Shown in pieces: positions 38,522-47,034 of a stretch of DNA of 64,000 nucleotides (positions within the stretch are counted from its first letter, which is position 1; the number at the start of each line of letters is the position of its first letter). The notes below the pieces were generated by a model that worked only from the letters and a program-made list of their open reading frames with translations, was not told the DNA's origin and made no database searches. Made by a program: the position numbers and the translations under genes. The stretch is from the NCBI GenBank assembly GCA_024244685.1, contig JAAEOJ010000137.1, positions 60,436 to 124,435 on the forward strand, given 5' to 3'. Origin of the DNA: Mycoplasma sp. (GTDB lineage: Bacteria > Bacillota_I > Bacilli_A > Mycoplasmatales > Metamycoplasmataceae).

Positions 38522-38974
38522 TTAAAATTGTCCATCCCAATGCTTAATTAGTTCCCCATCCTTTAAATAATAAACATATAGTAGCTTGCCATCACTATTC
38601 TCTATTCCAAACATCCCTTTGTACTTACTCATTATATAGCTATGTTTTTTGATGTGTCTTTCTATGTCCTGCTCACTATCAAAACCTTTTTCATTAAGTG
38701 CCCATCTTTGACGACTCCAATCCGTTCTTCTAGTGTCATCAATTAAAGGCCTCCACCTTTCACTATATCTACAAGTTCCATCATAATACATTCTAGGATG
38801 AATATTAAATGTGACTATGTGTTGTTGAGCAGTCAAATAAAACTTTTTATTTTTTGTTCCTGGATATGTTTGTATTTCCTCTTGTGATTTACAGTAACAC
38901 TCTTTGCAATACCTATCATATTCTTCCCATGAGCCTTTTTCTAATTCTACTCCGCACCTTTTGCATTTCATCAT
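38522..38974 (-). CDS. Zinc-ribbon protein
   Basis: 150 residues. CKRCGVELEKGSWEEYDRYCKECYC forms a zinc ribbon at the N-terminus; the rest is globular with an IERHIKKHSYIMSKYKGMFG helix. Abuts the gene before it. Function unknown. Confidence 0.7.
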   Translation of the reverse strand: MMKCKRCGVELEKGSWEEYDRYCKECYCKSQEEIQTYPGTKNKKFYLTAQQHIVTFNIHPRMYYDGTCRYSERWRPLIDDTRRTDWSRQRWALNEKGFDSEQDIERHIKKHSYIMSKYKGMFGIENSDGKLLYVYYLKDGELIKHWDGQF

Positions 38975-39331
38975 TTACTCTCTTTCTTTTGGTAACTCTA
39001 TAACCATCCAATGGGTTAGGGCGTTTTGATTCACGTCATTAATCAACCTAATGACATCAAAGGCACTAATATTATCATTAAGATATTTCTCATCTACTCT
39101 CATATGCTTAATTCTCTTGTCATCAAAACACAACAACAAATCAACATTCATTGGTGGTGTTCTGTTGTATATGGAAATCCACTTACCTGTCACATCATTT
39201 ATACATTTGGTCACATCACTATTTCTACATGCTGCACTACTTGTAGGATCACACTTGCTTTTTCTTTCACAAGACACATCCATACATTCAAAACATGGAC
39301 ACACTTCGATACAATATCTTTGTTTTATCAC
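38975..39331 (-). CDS. DUF551 domain protein with Cys-rich N-terminus
   Basis: 118 residues. N-terminal CIEVCPCFECMDVSCERKSKC is Cys-rich. The C-terminal part reads GKWISIYNRTPPMNVDLLLCF and ends HWMVIELPKE, the DUF551 pattern common in phages. Function unknown. Confidence 0.75.
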   Translation of the reverse strand: MIKQRYCIEVCPCFECMDVSCERKSKCDPTSSAACRNSDVTKCINDVTGKWISIYNRTPPMNVDLLLCFDDKRIKHMRVDEKYLNDNISAFDVIRLINDVNQNALTHWMVIELPKERE

Positions 39332-39333
39332 TT

Positions 39334-40032
39334 TTAATCTCCTCTTTTGTTTCTCCCTTCCTCACTCTTTATTTCCTCTGCCATAAACACTATTTCATCA
39401 TGTAAGACAATTCTTTGTTTTCTTTTAGGCTTTTTTACTCTTCCTGGTATCGCTTTTCTATTTCCTATTGCTGAAGGCATAATACACCATCTATCTTGCA
39501 TATACGACAATAGCTCATCAGGTATATAATAGGCCCGTATAAACTCTTTTGCCTGCTGTCTTGTTATGTCATATCTTTTGAGTGTTCTGTTACTTATCCC
39601 TGAAGCGTTCAATGTCAGTGTTGGGAACTTGTGTTTTGTTCCCACTACCGATGCTATTCCACCACCTAATGAATGTCCGGCAAGGTGTAATTTTCCATTA
39701 TTTTTAAGAACTATATCTTTTACAATCTCTATATAATACATAGCTAATTCATATTGCTCCGACCTTAGCCCTAGCGCCTGCTTCACATTTGCCCTGTGGT
39801 CTCTCAATGATATCGGGGGTCCGAACCCAGTCCATGCACAATCACCCTGAGAGGGCTTGTCGCTGCCTTTGAAGACAAAAACATAATTATCTACCTTTTT
39901 AAACAGAGTCGCTTTAAAACCGCTCTTTTCATCTTCTAAATCTTTCACTACTTCAAACCCGTTTATACTTTTTTTATCGACCATTCCGTACATAAATGCA
40001 CACAATATAGCCATCTCATATAATTCGATCAT
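39334..40032 (-). CDS. Alpha/beta hydrolase of the lipase class 3 / DUF2974 type
   Basis: 232 residues from ATG 40032 (AAAAAGGAGTACGTGAG upstream). The nucleophile motif LAGHSLGGGIAS (Ser about 120) is clear; a VDKKSINGFEV...FKGSDKPSQGDCAW segment upstream and PTLTLNASGI downstream fit class 3 lipases. No signal peptide, so it acts inside the cell. It could attack host lipids or acyl-esters; target unknown. Confidence 0.8.
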   Translation of the reverse strand: MIELYEMAILCAFMYGMVDKKSINGFEVVKDLEDEKSGFKATLFKKVDNYVFVFKGSDKPSQGDCAWTGFGPPISLRDHRANVKQALGLRSEQYELAMYYIEIVKDIVLKNNGKLHLAGHSLGGGIASVVGTKHKFPTLTLNASGISNRTLKRYDITRQQAKEFIRAYYIPDELLSYMQDRWCIMPSAIGNRKAIPGRVKKPKRKQRIVLHDEIVFMAEEIKSEEGRNKRGD

Positions 40033-40076
40033 TCTCACGTACTCCTTTTTGATCATTGACTTTGTCTGCTTTCTCG

Positions 40077-40586
40077 TTATCTATTGATTGACTTACTCTT
40101 GTCAAACCCTTCAGGATATCTTTTTAGTAACTTTTCCTGATTCTTCTTAAGGACTTCCTCTATGTTGATATTGTATGTCTCTGCAATGGCAAACAACACA
40201 GCAACAAAAAACTCTATCAATAAAGTGAATTGCACTACATCTAATGGATGTCCTTGATAGAAATGCTTTTTTGCACACTCAGAAATATCAATAGCAGAAC
40301 CTAATAACTTTACATTTGGAACTGCTTTAATACTTTCAAATACTTCAAGTTTGCTAAATCTAATTTCTAGTTCGCTCAATAGGTTTGCTGAATACCACAT
40401 TACATCGCCGAACTCATCTATTACCTCATCTCTATTTCCATTTTCTAGAGAGATATAGAGTTCAGTCACCTCATTCATAAGACCAAAAGAAAAATTCTGT
40501 AATTGCTCATTGTCCGTTAACTTTCTGTTGACCGTTCTATTTGCTAATTCTTGATAATTATCAAGTTTTGGTAGTATCTGTATCAA
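40077..40586 (-). CDS. MazG-like nucleotide pyrophosphohydrolase
   Basis: 169 residues from TTG 40586 (AAGGAGGAGTAT upstream). The GLMNEVTELYISLE...DEFGDVMWYSANLL segment carries the Glu and Asp pairs of the MazG metal site (E..E at about 38-47 and E..D near 61-64). A second helical half follows. MazG proteins hydrolyse NTPs and may lower ppGpp or remove modified nucleotides during phage infection. Confidence 0.75.
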   Translation of the reverse strand: MIQILPKLDNYQELANRTVNRKLTDNEQLQNFSFGLMNEVTELYISLENGNRDEVIDEFGDVMWYSANLLSELEIRFSKLEVFESIKAVPNVKLLGSAIDISECAKKHFYQGHPLDVVQFTLLIEFFVAVLFAIAETYNINIEEVLKKNQEKLLKRYPEGFDKSKSINR

Positions 40587-40703
40587 ATACTCCTCCTTTT
40601 ATTATTTATTTAAAAGTCCATTATAGACTCTATAATTATAAAAATTACTTTTTTAATATTACTTGCTTACTTTTTACTTCCCCTCAACCCAATTTATAAA
40701 ATG

Positions 40704-41186
40704 CTACCTGTTTTGCTTTCTAAACTCCCATGGTGGAATTGGTAGTGGTTCGCTAAAAACCCCTCTTCTATATTTCTTAGCTGCCTTTTGAAAAGATATC
40801 CATTTTTGTTTATATGGTTCGTCACAATATCTTTCATATACCCATGCTAACCCAATATAAACAAGCGTTTCATTTATATTTGCATGTTTTGTTTTTACTA
40901 TCGCAATCATACGACCATATCTATCAAAACCTTTTTGTTCTAGTGTTACTGTTTTATGTTCAATCGTTCTTTTTAGCCAATCTCTAGCAAACAGCCCAAA
41001 CGATTGTGATATCTCAGGTGCATCTATTCCATACAGCCTAACCCTCATGTCATTATTTAAAACAATAGTATCTCCATCAATCACTCTTTTTACGTACACT
41101 TCACTTAGGATGTCGCTTGACTGTTGTGTTTGTGCCACCTGGCAACTTGTTAATGCAACCATTAATAATATAATTATTTTTTTCAC
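40704..41186 (-). CDS. Lipoprotein thermonuclease (SNase family), copy 2
   Basis: 160 residues starting at GTG 41186 with TAAAGGAGTTTAATT. N-terminal lipoprotein signal (KKIIILLMVALTSCQ, lipobox Cys15). The SNase core has VIDGDTI, RLYGIDAPEISQSFG and GFDRYGRMIAIV with the expected Arg/Glu/Arg set. It lacks the linker found in the 17865-18485 copy. Its own promoter lies upstream, with a leader palindrome. Confidence 0.85.
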   Translation of the reverse strand: MKKIIILLMVALTSCQVAQTQQSSDILSEVYVKRVIDGDTIVLNNDMRVRLYGIDAPEISQSFGLFARDWLKRTIEHKTVTLEQKGFDRYGRMIAIVKTKHANINETLVYIGLAWVYERYCDEPYKQKWISFQKAAKKYRRGVFSEPLPIPPWEFRKQNR

Positions 41187-41206
41187 AATTAAACTCCTTT
41201 AAATTA

Positions 41207-41226
41207 TTTAGCTGCTTGAGCAACCC
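41207..41226 (-). promoter_or_regulatory. Leader hairpin (GTTGCTCAAGCAGC type)
   Basis: TTGC-TCAA-GCAG sits in the nuclease leader, matching the palindromes before the genes at 22535 and 22275. Confidence 0.45.
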
Positions 41227-41233
41227 TATAGAT

Positions 41234-41262
41234 ATAATAACAAAACAAGGACTAAAAGTAAA
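41234..41262 (-). promoter_or_regulatory. Promoter of the TTTACT family
   Basis: -35 TTTACT with TTTTAGT, 17-base spacer, -10 TATTAT, firing the nuclease lipoprotein gene. Confidence 0.75.
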
Positions 41263-41281
41263 GCTTTATTCATAAAATATT

Positions 41282-41890
41282 TTAAATTATTTTCGAAACA
41301 CCATTTTCATTGACTACCTTTATTATATTGGCACCCTTATCACTTATGGCTACATCATGACTTACGATGATTATTTGTAGCCCTAACTCATCACATAATT
41401 TATTCAATAACAAGTTGGCCCTTTCTAGTCTGTCTTGAGAAAGATTTTTGAACGGCTCATCTAAAAAAAATGTTTTGTTTCTTTCGTTTTCTCTTTGCAA
41501 ACTCCACACTGATATGGTCAAACAAAAGCTTACAATATCAAGAATACCTCCGCCCACATCTTCAGAGGGATCATACTCATATCCCTCTTTATCTATCAAT
41601 ATAATTTCAATATTGGGCTTATTCCTCTTTATTGTTGGTCTGAGCTCTAGCTTATATTTTCCATCACATATAACCTCTAATCCTAGATTGATTATTTTCT
41701 CTATTTTAAACATAACTTTTTGTTGTGTTTCTTTTCCTACTTTTTGAAACATTCGCTCAACTGTTTTTATATTTTTTAGTCCTATTTTGTTTTTCTTGAA
41801 TTGTTTCTTCAAAAGAGCAATTTCTTCATCTAACATCTCAAACTCAATCTCTTTTCTTTTAATGTCATCTTCTATCTCAGATATATTCAT
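41282..41890 (-). CDS. sbcC: C-terminal half of a split SbcC/Rad50 ATPase
   Basis: 202 residues from ATG 41890. About 45 residues of coiled coil are followed by the C-terminal nucleotide-binding lobe: an ABC signature-like VGGGILDIV (114-122 from the upstream TTG), Walker B KTFFLDEPF (Glu 147) and the switch His in IIIVSHD. No Walker A and no zinc hook, both of which are on the separate protein at 43369-44346. The two are expected to assemble with SbcD to process DNA ends. Two small genes lie between the halves. Confidence 0.85.
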   Translation of the reverse strand: MNISEIEDDIKRKEIEFEMLDEEIALLKKQFKKNKIGLKNIKTVERMFQKVGKETQQKVMFKIEKIINLGLEVICDGKYKLELRPTIKRNKPNIEIILIDKEGYEYDPSEDVGGGILDIVSFCLTISVWSLQRENERNKTFFLDEPFKNLSQDRLERANLLLNKLCDELGLQIIIVSHDVAISDKGANIIKVVNENGVSKII

Positions 41891-42104
41891 TTTCAAGCCT
41901 TTCTATTTGTTCTTTTAATTGCTGTTCTAATTTTACTTTCTTCTTTTGTTGTTGCTTAATGTATTTTTCAGCATCAATAACAGTCGTAAACTCTTTTCCT
42001 GATAATCTTTTGTAGCTTATCTCTATTTGAGCGTTTAGTTTTATTTCTTGCTCTTTTGCTGCTTCGTATTCTTCTTGTATTTCTTTTATTTGTTCCTTAG
42101 TCAT
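41877..42104 (-). CDS. Small coiled-coil protein between the Rad50 halves
   Basis: 75 residues from ATG 42104 (GAAAGGAAAGCAA upstream). Almost entirely heptad-patterned and Gln/Lys/Glu-rich. It overlaps the C-terminal Rad50 half by about 14 bases. It could supply missing coiled-coil length or be unrelated. Confidence 0.6.
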   Translation of the reverse strand: MTKEQIKEIQEEYEAAKEQEIKLNAQIEISYKRLSGKEFTTVIDAEKYIKQQQKKKVKLEQQLKEQIERLENEYI

Positions 42105-42115
42105 TTGCTTTCCTT

Positions 42116-42463
42116 TCAAATCTCATATCCTACTTCTTCACTAAATAAAACTTTTTCTCCTCTTAAGAAGATGAGCGCTATTTTATTGAAAGACTTACTT
42201 TGCATTACAGAGGTGTAGCCCTCTCTTTCTGCTCGCTCATAAAGACTTAAGACTTTCTCTCTAGCTTTATCTTTGGATCTTCTTTCTCGTTGTTTCACGT
42301 TATTGTAAAAATTCTCAATGACTTCTGCTGGGTTGAGCTCTTCTTTGTGATTATCAATAATCCACTTTGGGATGCTCTTTTTGAATTCCTTTAATGCCAC
42401 GTCATTTGCAGCATCTATAAAAACCTTCTTAAGCTTCTTTATAGCCTCTTTTTCTTTAGTCAT
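42116..42463 (-). CDS. Hypothetical protein in the SbcCD operon
   Basis: 115 residues, basic and helical (AIKKLKKVFIDAAND; YNNVKQRERRSKDKAREKV), with a beta-rich end. Abuts the SbcD-like gene. No family recognised; its position suggests a role in DNA metabolism. Confidence 0.65.
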   Translation of the reverse strand: MTKEKEAIKKLKKVFIDAANDVALKEFKKSIPKWIIDNHKEELNPAEVIENFYNNVKQRERRSKDKAREKVLSLYERAEREGYTSVMQSKSFNKIALIFLRGEKVLFSEEVGYEI

Positions 42464-43372
42464 TTATTTCCCATCCTTACATCTTTTAAAAACATCTCTA
42501 ATATAATCAAGTGTCTTTCCTGCGATGTCTTTATTTTTTATTATCTTCTCTATGTTTTCTTCAAAATCAAGAGTTAGTTCTTTTTCATTACTCAGCTCAT
42601 CAACATAAGATTTATAATCAATAGACAATTCTTTCTTTACTTCTTTTATGGACTCATTATTGACTGCGTCTAAATCATTATCAGGAAGATCTATATGTTC
42701 ATATCCTAATGTCTCTGTATTAAGAGACATCATTGATGGCTTGTAACTCTTAAGGTCTCTTGACTGCCTTGTTGTGCATCCTGGGTTAATTAACAACCTT
42801 CCATCTCTCTCAACTACAAAAGACTCATGATTGTCGCCAACAACAAAAACATCATATTCAAAATTATCAAAAAAATAATCAGCATCAACATTATCAAACA
42901 TAGCTGGTGTTTCTGGCTTATTACAATATTGATGAATGACAGCTATGTTTAATGCCTTTTTATCAATAATATTTTTTATTTCTTCTCCAAAATCAAAGAG
43001 CTTTATGGATACATTGTTTTTGTATAGTTTTTCTATCAGTTCCTTCTTCTTATTCCCATTGTTAACATTATCAATTATTCCATAGTTTGTTTTTATCTTC
43101 TCTTCTCTATTGTGATTAAGTAGATCGTGATTTCCGGCAATCATAAGTGTATCTTTTTTAAGAACATTCTCTAAAAGCTCATTCATTACTCTTTGGCAAT
43201 TGTTCTCTACTGCTCTATGAAAAATATCTCCTGCAATCACAACGCAATCATAGTTATCTGCTGTATCGAAAATATAATTGGTTGTTTGTCTTTGAATACC
43301 CAAAAAATCATCTACTCTACACTTTGGTATATCTGAGCGTAGATGTAAATCTGATACTAATAATAATTTCAT
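42464..43372 (-). CDS. sbcD: SbcD/Mre11-type nuclease
   Basis: 302 residues. Metallophosphoesterase motifs in order: VSDLHL (D8, H10), AGDIFH (D49), AGNHDLLN (N81, H82, D83), VIHQYC and VVGDNHE. This is the catalytic core of Mre11/SbcD/T4 gp47. The last 100 residues are the expected Rad50-contact region. It acts with the split SbcC to resect or repair DNA ends. It overlaps the SbcC N-terminal gene by 4 bases. Confidence 0.9.
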   Translation of the reverse strand: MKLLLVSDLHLRSDIPKCRVDDFLGIQRQTTNYIFDTADNYDCVVIAGDIFHRAVENNCQRVMNELLENVLKKDTLMIAGNHDLLNHNREEKIKTNYGIIDNVNNGNKKKELIEKLYKNNVSIKLFDFGEEIKNIIDKKALNIAVIHQYCNKPETPAMFDNVDADYFFDNFEYDVFVVGDNHESFVVERDGRLLINPGCTTRQSRDLKSYKPSMMSLNTETLGYEHIDLPDNDLDAVNNESIKEVKKELSIDYKSYVDELSNEKELTLDFEENIEKIIKNKDIAGKTLDYIRDVFKRCKDGK

Positions 43373-44346
43373 TTTTCACCACCTAAAGCATTATTACAAA
43401 TAGGACATAGTTCAGGAAGCTTTTTGTTTAGCTCCTCCATTCTTTTGTTGGCCTTTTTCTTTTTGTCAATTAAGCCTTTTAGTATTTCTACTTCTTCCAT
43501 TTTCTTTAATTCATTATATACTTCTAATACACCTTCTCTTATTTTATTCTTATTTTGTGTAGCCACTAGCTTTTCAATTTTTGTTTGTAGCCTATCTATC
43601 TCTTGCAACTCTTCCAGTTCACTTTCTGTCTCATTTATTTTATTTAATAAAGGCCCTAACAACAAAGTGTGATATAGATGATGTCTTTTGCTTTCTATCT
43701 CATCTATATCACACAATATTTCTTCTACCTCACTAACATCACTTTTTACAGTCTCAATTTGTCTTTGCAAAGTCTTCATTTTAGATAGTCGTCTTTTCTG
43801 TTTCTTAAAATCACCTATTTCATCTTTTCTTTTTTGTTTCTGTTCTAGTTCTATTGCTTGTTGTTCTATGTTTTTTAGCAATGCTTTCTTATCTCTTGTA
43901 ATCAACATCAAAGACTTATCTATAATAGATATATCCACAACCTCATTAAGCTTTTTTGCTACTTCACCTGCTGTGTCAGAAATAAGAAAGTGTGAGTCTG
44001 ATTGCTTTAGGAAGTTTATGTCATTATACTTAAGCTCTTTTATTGGCTCTGGGACTTGTTGGCCGAATGCTTCGTATTTTTCACCATCTACAAAAAGCAA
44101 GTTTTTAACCTTGCTTTTTATTCGTTTATATTCCTTATTATTTTCTACACTTGTTACTTCGGCCTGTTTCTTTCCATGTGTAAGATAATTTTTTGTTACC
44201 TTATTTCTATATAACAAATCAATTGCCTTATGGATTGTTGATTTACCTGCATCAGAACTACCAACAATAACATTAAGCTTATCTCTAAACTTAATAACAG
44301 TATCGTGGTGTGACTTATAATTTTTTATTCTCAGCTCTTCTAACAT
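43369..44346 (-). CDS. sbcC: N-terminal half of a split SbcC/Rad50 ATPase, ending at the zinc hook
   Basis: 325 residues. Walker A GSSDAGKST at 29-37 and a Q-loop region are followed by long coiled coil. The protein ends with CPICNNAL (CPIC at about 314-317), a zinc-hook motif. In ordinary Rad50 the chain continues back through a second coiled coil to the C-terminal lobe; here that lobe is a separate gene (41282-41890). It overlaps SbcD by 4 bases and the preceding gene by 7. Confidence 0.85.
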   Translation of the reverse strand: MLEELRIKNYKSHHDTVIKFRDKLNVIVGSSDAGKSTIHKAIDLLYRNKVTKNYLTHGKKQAEVTSVENNKEYKRIKSKVKNLLFVDGEKYEAFGQQVPEPIKELKYNDINFLKQSDSHFLISDTAGEVAKKLNEVVDISIIDKSLMLITRDKKALLKNIEQQAIELEQKQKRKDEIGDFKKQKRRLSKMKTLQRQIETVKSDVSEVEEILCDIDEIESKRHHLYHTLLLGPLLNKINETESELEELQEIDRLQTKIEKLVATQNKNKIREGVLEVYNELKKMEEVEILKGLIDKKKKANKRMEELNKKLPELCPICNNALGGEK

Positions 44347-44543
44347 GGCCTGCCTATTTGTGCTTTACTTACAATCTCTACAAAATCTCTTTCTATCCCC
44401 AATTCTTCTGCAATGTTAATTAGAACATCTTCTATTCTCTGTCGACTATCTATAGGTTGTTCCACATCTCTAAAAAAACTCTTTTCCTTGTGTCTATTTT
44501 CTTTTTTGCTTCTGTATCTAACTACGATAAAATATCTATACAT
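44340..44543 (-). CDS. Small hypothetical protein
   Basis: 67 residues from ATG 44543 (AGAGAGGAAAGAAAA upstream). MYRYFIVVRYRSKKENRHKEKS is basic and beta-rich. It sits between the RusA-like and SbcC genes. No family recognised. Confidence 0.65.
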   Translation of the reverse strand: MYRYFIVVRYRSKKENRHKEKSFFRDVEQPIDSRQRIEDVLINIAEELGIERDFVEIVSKAQIGRPC

Positions 44544-44560
44544 TTTTCTTTCCTCTCTCT

Positions 44561-44989
44561 TTATAGACAAATCTCATTTTCTGGCATTATTTCAAGATCT
44601 AATATTATTCCTGGTTCTTCTCCATATATCTTTATTACATTATTCATCATCACTATTTGTTTGTCGTTTTCAAAAACGTCTTCCATCGAATCAAATAGCA
44701 TTTTATTGAGGTTATCTGTTAAGTCAGGCACCTTTGGTCTATATACTGTTTTTCCTTCATTTATTGCTTTTTGTATTTTTTTGTTTGTTTTTGGAATAGG
44801 AAAAATATATGTTAGTCTATTTATTTTTATTGCCTCTGTAATTATCTCAAAGTCTTTTGGCAATTGTTCTTTGATTTGTCTTTTTATATCTTCTTCTTTT
44901 TCTTTTATCTTAGGATCTTTATAAAAAAAACCCTTTCCACCTCTTACTGATTGTTTAGGTTTTGGCTTGCCTTTTATTTTTAATATCAA
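44561..44989 (-). CDS. rusA: RusA-family Holliday junction resolvase
   Basis: 142 residues. Opening KIKGKPKPKQSVRGG and the core RPKVPDLTDNLNKMLFDSMEDVFENDKQI match RusA, including the Asp residues that bind magnesium (PD..DN..K...D.....-ND). RusA cuts Holliday junctions symmetrically; here it would resolve recombination intermediates formed by the RecA-like protein. ATG with AAAGGAGACAAATTGAT nearby. Confidence 0.85.
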   Translation of the reverse strand: MILKIKGKPKPKQSVRGGKGFFYKDPKIKEKEEDIKRQIKEQLPKDFEIITEAIKINRLTYIFPIPKTNKKIQKAINEGKTVYRPKVPDLTDNLNKMLFDSMEDVFENDKQIVMMNNVIKIYGEEPGIILDLEIMPENEICL

Positions 44990-45057
44990 TTTGTCTCCTT
45001 TCTAAAATAGCAGAGATTTTCACCCCTGCTACAATTTACAATTCTATCCTAGACAAC

Positions 45058-45498
45058 TTAACCCAAAAAAAAATTTTTTACTTCATTAGATATTTTTATT
45101 TCATCAAAACTATTTTCTAGCAATCTCAAAAGATTTTTACTAAAAAGCTCATTGGTAAAATAACCTGTTAGGGAACCATCTAAACCTTCAATGAAAAACA
45201 TTCTTTTAAGGTCAGAAGGCTCTTTAATTACAAAAAACAAATCTCCGTTATTTTTGATTAAAAGGCCACCTTCTTTTATTTCACACCTAAGAAAAAGAGT
45301 TTCATTTAAATTAATAGTAAAGACATAGCCAGAACAATAAGAAATCTCCCATTCACCTTTTCTTTGGGGTGTCAACCTGCTGGCTACAATGGAAATCATT
45401 CCTAGCATTTCTCTATAAAAGCTATTAAACAACGAAAAAAGCCTCTCATTGATCTTCTCTTTTTCTTCATTCTTTTTTTCTTCATTCTTTTTTTTCAT
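45058..45498 (-). CDS. Hypothetical protein
   Basis: 146 residues. A charged N-terminus (KKKNEEKKNEEKEKINE), then a beta-rich domain. GAAGGAGACATATAAA precedes the ATG. No family recognised. Confidence 0.7.
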   Translation of the reverse strand: MKKKNEEKKNEEKEKINERLFSLFNSFYREMLGMISIVASRLTPQRKGEWEISYCSGYVFTINLNETLFLRCEIKEGGLLIKNNGDLFFVIKEPSDLKRMFFIEGLDGSLTGYFTNELFSKNLLRLLENSFDEIKISNEVKNFFLG

Positions 45499-45499
45499 T

Positions 45500-45709
45500 T
45501 TATATGTCTCCTTCTATCTTCAACAATTTCTCTTTCAAAACATTCAATGCGTTCTTTGCTTTTTCATTGTTATATTTTTTCGCTATGGTAGCAATAAAGT
45601 CAATTGCATTGTCAGCACTAGCATAATTACTGCTAACCATTCCGTTTGCCTGTGACAAAGCTTGTATTTCCAATAATTCTTTAAAGATTCCTTCTATTCC
45701 ATCAAGCAT
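45500..45709 (-). CDS. Small helical protein
   Basis: 69 residues from the ATG two codons after a TTG. Entirely helical by composition (IEGIFKELLEIQALSQANGM). Abuts the neighbouring gene. Function unknown. Confidence 0.6.
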   Translation of the reverse strand: MLDGIEGIFKELLEIQALSQANGMVSSNYASADNAIDFIATIAKKYNNEKAKNALNVLKEKLLKIEGDI

Positions 45710-45995
45710 TATCAATCCTTTCTAATATTTTAATTTTTCTCTTATTGTGCTCTTCAAGGCTCTCATAACTATCAACAAAAATATCAGGCTTACAAGGATA
45801 AAATTCACCTTTAATTCCTTTGATTATATAATCGTTTTTGTTTGCTTTCATCTCACCCTCTAAAGTGCAAATATAAAGCTCACCATTTTTATGCTGAACA
45901 TTCTCTTTGCTTCCACAAAACTCATCTACCTCAATTGCATTTTCTCCTGTCCATTGAATAGCTTCTATGACAACAGGTTTTTTAATATACTTCAT
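45702..45995 (-). CDS. Conserved phage protein (KPVVIEAIQW family)
   Basis: 97 residues. MKYIKKPVVIEAIQWTGEN, then TLEGEMKANKNDYIIKGIKGEFYPCKPDIF is a diagnostic pattern of a widespread phage protein family with no known function (sometimes labelled PGDYG-like). Located in the recombination block. Confidence 0.8.
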   Translation of the reverse strand: MKYIKKPVVIEAIQWTGENAIEVDEFCGSKENVQHKNGELYICTLEGEMKANKNDYIIKGIKGEFYPCKPDIFVDSYESLEEHNKRKIKILERIDNA

Positions 45996-45996
45996 T

Positions 45997-47031
45997 TTAC
46001 ACCCTCTTTTTTCTTTTCTTTGTTTCGCTTGCCTTTCTCTCTATTTTTTCCCACTTATCAATAACCATCTTTTTAAGCTCTTCTTCTTTATTGTTATCTT
46101 CTATATAATGAACAAGCTCTTCTAACCCTTTAAACTCTTGGCCGTCAAATTCCATATTAAGTTTTTTTAAGCCCTTTGTCTTTCCTGTTGGGGTGTGAAG
46201 ATTAAATAAAAACTTCAGATTATCTCCAACCTCATCAATGCCATGCTCAAAAATAACATTATAAAAACAATCTCTATAAGGCCTTGGGGCTTTTAACTTC
46301 TCTGTCTTTATTTTTACTTTTGATGAAATAGGAATTGTTTTTCCTGCATCCTTATCTTCGATCTCTTCTTTTTCAACAGTCTTTAAAAAGGTCATTGAAT
46401 GAGCAAAGAACTCGGAAGCCTTACCACCTGTAACTTTGTTTTGCTTTTCGTATTTGTTAGCCCCAATATTAGTAGTCAATTGAGAAACTATTATCAAAAT
46501 ACAATTTGGCTTTTCTTCTAGTTGCTCTGCGACTCTTGGGTAGAAGGATTGTTTTAAAAATTTATACTTCTCTAAACTAAAACTTCCGTCTTCTTGTTCT
46601 TTATCTTTTTCAATGAACTCATCTGTTCTCTCTTTTGCCTCTATTGCAATAACACCATCTAAACTATCAACAATATATATACCGAATTCATCTTTTTTTA
46701 CATTATCAATAAACCTACTAACATTCTTCAATAAGTCTTGAACGGTCACACTTCTTGTTGCTTCACTTGTAATCAGAGGAAATCCATAAAGCTCATCTCC
46801 ATCTATAGTTAGTCCACTTTCACAATCATCATAATTAAAAACAAGCTTTTTCCCGAACTTTTTCTTTGACTGAAAAATTGTCTCAGAACAAAGATATGAC
46901 TTACCACTTGATTTATCCCCAAACAATCTATGAATCTTTCCCCCTTGAAAACCTAACTCACCTGGAAAGCCATTTACAACAAGGTTGACTAATGTACTAC
47001 TTGTTGGAAACAAAACTACATTATCTCTCAT
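45997..47031 (-). CDS. RecA/UvsX-type recombinase
   Basis: 344 residues. Walker A GDKSSGKSY near 39-47 and Walker B GIYIVDSLDG near 115-125, then a beta strand ILIIVSQLTTNIGA (about 180-193) and a basic C-terminus. This matches the RecA ATPase fold, closer to phage UvsX-type than to bacterial RecA. It would drive strand exchange and recombination-dependent replication together with the gp32-like protein, SbcCD and RusA. ATG with AAGGAGTAGCAA. Confidence 0.85.
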   Translation of the reverse strand: MRDNVVLFPTSSTLVNLVVNGFPGELGFQGGKIHRLFGDKSSGKSYLCSETIFQSKKKFGKKLVFNYDDCESGLTIDGDELYGFPLITSEATRSVTVQDLLKNVSRFIDNVKKDEFGIYIVDSLDGVIAIEAKERTDEFIEKDKEQEDGSFSLEKYKFLKQSFYPRVAEQLEEKPNCILIIVSQLTTNIGANKYEKQNKVTGGKASEFFAHSMTFLKTVEKEEIEDKDAGKTIPISSKVKIKTEKLKAPRPYRDCFYNVIFEHGIDEVGDNLKFLFNLHTPTGKTKGLKKLNMEFDGQEFKGLEELVHYIEDNNKEEELKKMVIDKWEKIERKASETKKRKKRV

Positions 47032-47034
47032 TTG

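Noticed and set aside
40587..40703. A strong promoter before the MazG gene
   Set aside because: A TATAAT is present, but no -35-like hexamer lies at 16-18 bases and the conserved extended block is missing; reported only as a possibility.
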